Below, one piece after another: positions 6,418 to 9,545 of a stretch of DNA of 9,545 nucleotides. A program made the position numbers and the translations under genes. The number at the start of each line of letters is the position of its first letter. Position 1 is the stretch's first letter. The notes beneath the pieces are model-generated. The model had not been told where the DNA came from and ran no database searches. It saw only the letters and a list, made by a program, of their open reading frames with translations. The DNA is from JBNJEL01 sp051745835 (lineage in GTDB: Bacteria > Bacillota > Halanaerobiia > Halobacteroidales > Acetohalobiaceae): contig JBNJEL010000075.1 in NCBI GenBank assembly GCA_051745835.1, positions 1 to 9,545 on the forward strand. The letters are read 5' to 3'.

Positions 6418-6814
6418 TACTTATAATCTCCCTTCCGCTCTTTTTATTTATTATTTCTGCTCGTTCTTCATTTAATTTAGCATATTGACGTAATACTTGC
6501 AGTTCAAACTCTTGTTTAAGTTGTTGGTCATTAACATAGATTAATTCTCCCTGAATGATTTGAGCTTTAAATACAGTTGAAGCCTGTTGCAAATCAATTA
6601 AATCAACTTCTCGCTGTAATTTATCAGCTAATTTATTGGCTAAAAGAAATAAGTGGTAGTGATCAATTGTAGTATCAGCTAAAAAAGCTAGGTCGATATC
6701 ACTAGTAGGGCGCTCTTTATCTTGAGCTACTGATCCAAAGAGATAAATTAAGGACGGAGAGAGTTCAGCTATTAAGAAGTCTTTTATAGTCTCTATCTGT
6801 TGTTGATTAAGCAC
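6410..6814 (-). CDS. mntA: MntA-like nucleotidyltransferase antitoxin (second pair)
   Basis: The 134-residue protein is a minimal nucleotidyltransferase (MNT). It carries the polymerase-beta-fold signature GSx10DxD: LFGS (25-28), then DIDL with Asp39 and Asp41, and a third acidic residue at Asp71 in REVDLIDL. In type VII toxin-antitoxin systems this enzyme transfers AMP to the HepT tyrosine and neutralises it. The C-terminal tail (about 95-134) is charged and helical. The start is GTG at 6814, supported by AAGGAGG a few bases upstream. The gene overlaps its hepT by 8 bases in the typical antitoxin-first order. A 109-base gap with a hairpin separates it from the first pair, so it may have its own promoter, but none is clear. 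Confidence 0.88.
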   Translation of the reverse strand: MLNQQQIETIKDFLIAELSPSLIYLFGSVAQDKERPTSDIDLAFLADTTIDHYHLFLLANKLADKLQREVDLIDLQQASTVFKAQIIQGELIYVNDQQLKQEFELQVLRQYAKLNEERAEIINKKSGREIISND

Positions 6815-6855
6815 TTAATCCCTCCTTCAGTTAACATCTGTTCTCTGCTTGGTTG

Positions 6856-6882
6856 AAAACAACTAAAGTTACAAGTTGTTTT
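6856..6882. terminator. AT-rich hairpin between the two toxin-antitoxin pairs
   Basis: AAAACAACT (6856-6864) and AGTTGTTTT (6874-6882) make a perfect 9-bp stem with a 9-base loop, downstream of the first hepT stop. The T-rich ends make it a weak candidate terminator in either direction. It could equally be an operator for the second pair. Confidence 0.45.
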
Positions 6883-6923
6883 AAGAGTCGCTACAAATAG
6901 ATATTGACTCTGATACTTCAATT

Positions 6924-7334
6924 CTAATTGATATATTCATTTATCTGTTTAAGGTATTTACTATAGAATTTATGCATATCATCTATACTTTTATAAACTA
7001 TACGATCATTAATCTCTTCATACTCATGAACTAGTCTATTTCTTAATCCTGTACTAGGAGCAATTTGATAAGCAAATTCCTCATCTAAGATATCTAGTTC
7101 CACTAATTTAATAAATGAAGAATAATAATCATTTGCTGGATACCCACCTTCACTCTTAATCAAAATATTATTAATATCTAAAGCTAAATCAATAGTTAAC
7201 TGAATCAATCTTTCAATAGCATATTTAATTGGCTTTGTAGAGATATATTCTCTATAACTTGATGGTTTATATTCTTTTAGTTCAGATAGGTACTCCTCTA
7301 TTTTAATCATTTTATCAATTATTGATGATTCCAT
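6924..7334 (-). CDS. hepT: HepT-like HEPN ribonuclease toxin (first MntA-HepT pair)
   Basis: This 136-residue helical protein is of the HEPN/DUF86 type. The RNase motif is seen in GLRNRLVHEYEEI: Arg98-x4-His103 with Tyr105 completing Rx4HxY, the tyrosine that MntA is known to AMPylate in this family. I start it at the ATG at 7334 because AGGTGA lies just upstream (7344-7339). A longer frame begins at 7358, overlapping mntA by 11 bases, but no ribosome site precedes that ATG. The chosen start leaves 13 bases after the mntA stop. The region is visibly more AT-rich than cysD and cysN (many AAT, ATA and TAT codons), consistent with acquired DNA. Toxin or antiphage activity is inferred from the family, not shown here. 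Confidence 0.88.
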   Translation of the reverse strand: MESSIIDKMIKIEEYLSELKEYKPSSYREYISTKPIKYAIERLIQLTIDLALDINNILIKSEGGYPANDYYSSFIKLVELDILDEEFAYQIAPSTGLRNRLVHEYEEINDRIVYKSIDDMHKFYSKYLKQINEYIN

Positions 7335-7347
7335 TTTATCACCTGCT

Positions 7348-7746
7348 TTATAAAGCATTAATCTTATTATCTAGAACTTCTTTCCTTAATTTTCTAAGAT
7401 GTTTTGTATCAGCAAATACTCTAGCAGCATAAAGCTGAAATTTTAAAAATTCTCCTTCTAGTTGAAAGATAACTCTACCTTTTTTAGCAACTTCAAATTT
7501 CAAACTGGGAGTTGCTTTTCTTAGATTAACTAAATCAATATCTATACGTTGGTAAAATCTAATTAATTCCTGTAATAGATTAGATTCAGATTCCTGATCT
7601 AATAATTCTTCACTTAAGTAGCCTAAATCTAAATCACTATTTTTAGTCATATATTCAGTATCAGTAGAACCGAATAAAACTAATAACTTTAAATTGTATT
7701 TATCTATAATTTTTTGCGGTACTTTAAGTTCCACCGTTTTATTCAT
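7348..7746 (-). CDS. mntA: MntA-like nucleotidyltransferase antitoxin (first pair)
   Basis: The 132-residue protein is a minimal nucleotidyltransferase. LFGS (24-27) followed by exactly ten residues and DLD (38-40) gives the GSx10DxD active site. IDIDLVNL (68-75) supplies the third acidic residue. This fits the AMPylating antitoxin of type VII systems, acting on the HepT encoded 13 bases downstream. ATG at 7746 follows AGAGGTGG. A strong promoter (-35 7812-7817, -10 7789-7794) with a 9-bp inverted repeat around the -10 lies directly upstream, the clearest sign of regulation in this block. The protein shares the fold but little sequence with the other MntA in the window, so the two pairs may be functionally insulated from one another. 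Confidence 0.88.
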   Translation of the reverse strand: MNKTVELKVPQKIIDKYNLKLLVLFGSTDTEYMTKNSDLDLGYLSEELLDQESESNLLQELIRFYQRIDIDLVNLRKATPSLKFEVAKKGRVIFQLEGEFLKFQLYAARVFADTKHLRKLRKEVLDNKINAL

Positions 7747-7762
7747 CTAACCACCTCTTATT

Positions 7763-7803
7763 GAATATCTTATCAATCTTACTTGCTAATTATAAAGATA
7801 TTC
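7763..7803 (-). promoter_or_regulatory. Inverted repeat (candidate operator) around the -10 box of mntA-hepT
   Basis: GAATATCTT (7763-7771) and AAGATATTC (7795-7803) are perfect 9-base inverted copies with a 23-base centre that contains the -10 box. One arm lies between -35 and -10, so it cannot be part of an RNA hairpin in the transcript. A protein-binding operator for autoregulation is therefore more likely. Confidence 0.55.
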
Positions 7804-7817
7804 AAAAAATAAGACAA
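7789..7817 (-). promoter_or_regulatory. Promoter of the first mntA-hepT pair
   Basis: On the minus strand TTGTCT (7817-7812) and a consensus TATAAT (7794-7789) are separated by exactly 17 bases. The mntA ATG lies about 42 bases downstream. Confidence 0.7.
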
Positions 7818-7860
7818 GTTTATAAGAAACTATTAACCACAGATTAACACGAATTAAAAA

Positions 7861-7931
7861 CTACATATAGCCTTCTTTGCGTAAATCTTCTAAACCCTGC
7901 CCAGCTTAAAGACCAAAGCTGGTTATGGTAA
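7861..7931 (-). repeat. Second extra copy of the cysD 3' end with its hairpin
   Basis: Reading minus, a CCAGCTT/AAGCTGG hairpin (7922-7901) is followed by 12 codons for GLEDLRKEGYM and a TAG stop (7896-7861). These residues equal the end of CysD, with only synonymous changes (GAA, CGC, AAA, GGC). No start codon, ribosome site or open frame leads into it, so it is a gene-tail fragment. It matches the 7972-8042 copy at about 57 of 71 positions without gaps by hand count. Confidence 0.8.
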
Positions 7932-7971
7932 ATTGCAACTCGCTACTTTTATAGTAATACTTTCACTACTA

Positions 7972-8042
7972 TTACATATAACCCTCTTTTCTGAGATCCT
8001 CTAGACCTTACCCAGCCTAAAGAACAAGGCTGGTTATGGTAA
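7972..8042 (-). repeat. First extra copy of the cysD 3' end with its hairpin
   Basis: Reading minus, a CCAGCC/GGCTGG hairpin (8033-8012) is followed by codons for GLEDLRKEGYM and TAA (8007-7972). Compared with cysD itself the codons change to CTA, CTC, AGA, AAA and GAG, all synonymous. An in-frame TAA directly precedes the tail, so it is not translated as part of a longer protein. The interval 7747-8084 holds only these two repeats, the mntA promoter region and a TTCGTGTTAATCTGTGGTTA stretch (minus strand, about 7853-7834). Confidence 0.8.
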
Positions 8043-8084
8043 GTTATAATCTTTTATTCTTTTTAGTCAATTATTTTACTTATT

Positions 8085-8966
8085 TTACATATAACCTTCC
8101 TTTCGTAAATCCTCTAAACCTGCGCCTTCATCAGAGTCTTGAGCTCGCCCATCTCGCTCGGCAATATTAGAAAATTTACCGCCTTTTAGCTCCTGGACTA
8201 CTTGATCAACATTTTTAGCAGTAGACTCAACTGGATCAGTACACGGAGCACAGCCTAAAGAACGATATCTAGTTCCAGCCCCCTGATCGAAGTAGAGATC
8301 CACAATTGGTATCTCTTCACGTTTAATATACTCCCAGATATCAAGTTCAGTCCAATCTAAGAGAGGATGAATCCGCACATGAGTGCCTGGCTCAAAGTCG
8401 GTCTTATACTGACTCCAAAACTCCGGCGGCTGATTATTAATCGACCAGTCATTATTCTTATCCCGCGGTGAGAAGTACCGCTCTTTAGAACGCGAGCCTT
8501 CTTCGTCTGCTCTAACACCAACGATTACTCCGGTATAAGGCTTAGGATTCTCTTCTAACTCATACTCTCCGGTATTATGATTCATCCGATAACGTTTCCA
8601 AGTACCATTTAAGGTTTTCTTTAATGCTTCAGCCTTTAAGCGAGTACAGCATTCTTGACGATCGACATTACCATGAGGAAAAGTCATTTCATTAGCTAAA
8701 GACTTTTCTGCTTGTCCATAGACCATATCTAACTTCCACTCGCGAGCTAATCTGTCGCGGTGTTCTATCATCTCTGGTATCTTATAATCAGTATCAATAT
8801 GTACTAACGGTAATGGTACATGACCAAAGAAAGCCTTTCGTGCTAACCATAGCATAACTGTACTATCCTTACCGATTGACCATAACATACTTAAGTTATC
8901 AAATTCACTATATGCTTCGCGAAGAATGTGAATACTTTTGCTCTCTAGTTTGTCTAAGTGATCCAT
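8085..8966 (-). CDS. cysD: Sulfate adenylyltransferase subunit 2 (ATP pyrophosphatase)
   Basis: CysD forms APS from sulfate and ATP in the cytosol, with energy supplied by CysN. The 293-residue protein has the PP-loop SIGKDS (30-35) near the N-terminus. Family segments follow: PLPLVHIDTDYKIPEM, ECCTRLKAEALKK, GVRADEEGSRSKERYFSPRD, HPLLDWTELDIWEYI, RYRSLGCAPCTDPVEST and the C-terminal GLEDLRKEGYM. I choose ATG at 8966 because AGAGGAGG (8983-8976) ends 9 bases before it. A longer frame would begin at a TTG at 8990 and would have to use that ribosome site as codons. A weak promoter can be drawn upstream but is uncertain. The gene is normally directly followed by cysN; here two copies of its own 3' end and two toxin-antitoxin pairs intervene. 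Confidence 0.95.
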   Translation of the reverse strand: MDHLDKLESKSIHILREAYSEFDNLSMLWSIGKDSTVMLWLARKAFFGHVPLPLVHIDTDYKIPEMIEHRDRLAREWKLDMVYGQAEKSLANEMTFPHGNVDRQECCTRLKAEALKKTLNGTWKRYRMNHNTGEYELEENPKPYTGVIVGVRADEEGSRSKERYFSPRDKNNDWSINNQPPEFWSQYKTDFEPGTHVRIHPLLDWTELDIWEYIKREEIPIVDLYFDQGAGTRYRSLGCAPCTDPVESTAKNVDQVVQELKGGKFSNIAERDGRAQDSDEGAGLEDLRKEGYM

Positions 8967-8975
8967 TAGTTTATG

Positions 8976-8983
8976 CCTCCTCT
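8976..8983 (-). promoter_or_regulatory. Ribosome binding site that fixes the cysD start
   Basis: AGAGGAGG on the minus strand lies 9 bases before ATG 8966-8964. It falls inside the longer possible frame beginning at TTG 8990, which argues for the shorter protein. Confidence 0.85.
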
Positions 8984-8988
8984 TTTTC

Positions 8989-9084
8989 AATTAATAAGTA
9001 GTAGTTAATAGTTTTTAGTTCAAAAGATTAAGACCAGCTGTTCTGTTGTCTTGACTTTTAATTATTAACTCTTAACTATTAATT
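8989..9084. repeat. 96-bp nearly full-length palindromic element upstream of cysD
   Basis: Nested arms pair symmetrically: AATTAATA (8989-8996) with TATTAATT (9077-9084), six unpaired bases on each side, AGTTAATA (9003-9010) with TATTAACT (9063-9070), AAAAG (9022-9026) with CTTTT (9055-9059), and AAGAC (9030-9034) with GTCTT (9048-9052). It fills almost the entire gap between the truncated gene on the right and cysD. It looks like a MITE- or REP-type dispersed repeat, and it might also end transcription from the right-hand gene or contribute to the cysD leader. Confidence 0.65.
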
Positions 9085-9087
9085 ATC

Positions 9088-9545
9088 TTAACTTTTATAA
9101 GTTTTTAATATTGGAGTAAATTGATTTATCAAATGATTTTCAAAAGCTTTATTATCTGAAACAATTAAAACTGCATAAAATATTTTTTTACCCTCAAAAA
9201 AATCATAATCACATAAATGTAAATTTCCATTACTTTTATGACCATTTAAATGTGCATTTAATCTACCAAAAACTAATTCACTTTTACCCCAATATAAAGG
9301 ATATACTCCTTCTTCAAGTTCACTAAAATCTTCTATTGAATCAACTTTATTTCCTCCACGTTTTTTAGCTTCATCTAATAATGTAATTTTTTCTTCATTA
9401 TTAATAGAAATAGCATAACCATACACAACTCCACTTTTATCCTTCTCATAACCAAACCTTATTTGATCATTTTTTCTTTTTCCTTCTAGTAAAATATTTT
9501 TATTAACACTTGTTGCATTAATATCTATTTCTTTAAGTTCTTCTT
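9088..9545 (-). CDS. Hypothetical protein, possibly GIY-YIG-like nuclease domain (5' end outside window)
   Basis: The frame is open from the window edge for 151 residues to a TAA at 9090-9088. The GTG at 9426 is only an internal codon, because the frame continues upstream without a stop. The C-terminal half contains EGVYPLYWGKSELVFGRLNA followed by HLNGHK, a hydrophobic strand IFYAVLIV and FENHLINQFTPILK. The order Y-x2-YWG, Arg about 8 residues on, and a late Glu in FExHLI resembles the GIY-YIG nuclease core (YIG, Arg, Glu), although the first GIY strand is poorly defined. The gene is clearly more AT-rich than cysD and is followed by a palindromic repeat, which suggests acquired DNA. I do not recognise a specific family; nuclease activity is a guess from motif spacing. 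Confidence 0.5.
   Translation of the reverse strand, partial: EELKEIDINATSVNKNILLEGKRKNDQIRFGYEKDKSGVVYGYAISINNEEKITLLDEAKKRGGNKVDSIEDFSELEEGVYPLYWGKSELVFGRLNAHLNGHKSNGNLHLCDYDFFEGKKIFYAVLIVSDNKAFENHLINQFTPILKTYKS

Noticed and set aside
7861..8120. CRISPR array reading of the three regularly spaced repeats
   Set aside because: Only three units, imperfect repeats with protein-coding-type differences, spacers of about 40 bases without array-like order, and no cas genes.
8967..8990. Eight-residue N-terminal extension of CysD from TTG at 8990
   Set aside because: The extension would translate the AGAGGAGG ribosome site that serves ATG 8966, and it is not part of the conserved protein.

Overview
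The window looks like a low-GC, Gram-positive-type anaerobe. Strong AGGAGG ribosome sites precede nearly every gene, starts are mixed (ATG, GTG, TTG), proteins are rich in Asp/Glu, and there is a Spo0E-like sporulation phosphatase. A spore-forming Halanaerobiales-type Firmicute (Halobacteroidaceae-like) is my best guess; this is inference, not something the sequence proves. All genes except one lie on the minus strand, so the window is best read from right to left.

Right end (9545 to 8085): an AT-rich, 5'-truncated gene that may encode a GIY-YIG-like nuclease, then a 96-bp nearly full-length palindromic repeat, then cysD (sulfate adenylyltransferase subunit 2). The likely cysD start is an ATG at 8966, inside the longest reading frame.

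Middle (8084 to 5327): cysD and cysN, normally adjacent, are separated by about 2.75 kb of accessory DNA. It opens with two extra copies of the last 12 codons of cysD, each preceded (minus-strand direction) by a conserved hairpin. Every base difference among the three tails is synonymous. Two complete MntA-HepT (MNT/HEPN) toxin-antitoxin pairs follow, the first behind a good promoter with an inverted repeat around its -10 box. After them comes a roughly 460-bp non-coding element bounded by two matching hairpins and filled with stem-loops, which resembles a non-autonomous IS200/IS605-type remnant, and then a truncated third HEPN gene start.

Left part (5326 to 1): cysN, the GTPase subunit of ATP sulfurylase, carries a C-terminal APS-kinase-like domain whose Walker A and DGDN motifs are degenerate. 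It ends at a strong terminator shared with a convergent plus-strand XRE-family regulator. A small Spo0E-like gene diverges from that regulator and leads into galU, galE and a 5' portion of an SLC13/DASS-type transporter, probably one transcription unit.

Functionally, cysD and cysN together make the GTP-driven ATP sulfurylase that activates sulfate to APS; galU and galE make UDP-glucose and UDP-galactose for surface polysaccharides. The SLC13-type permease could import sulfate or a dicarboxylate; its substrate cannot be told from the part seen. The accessory block between cysD and cysN is the most unusual part of the window.
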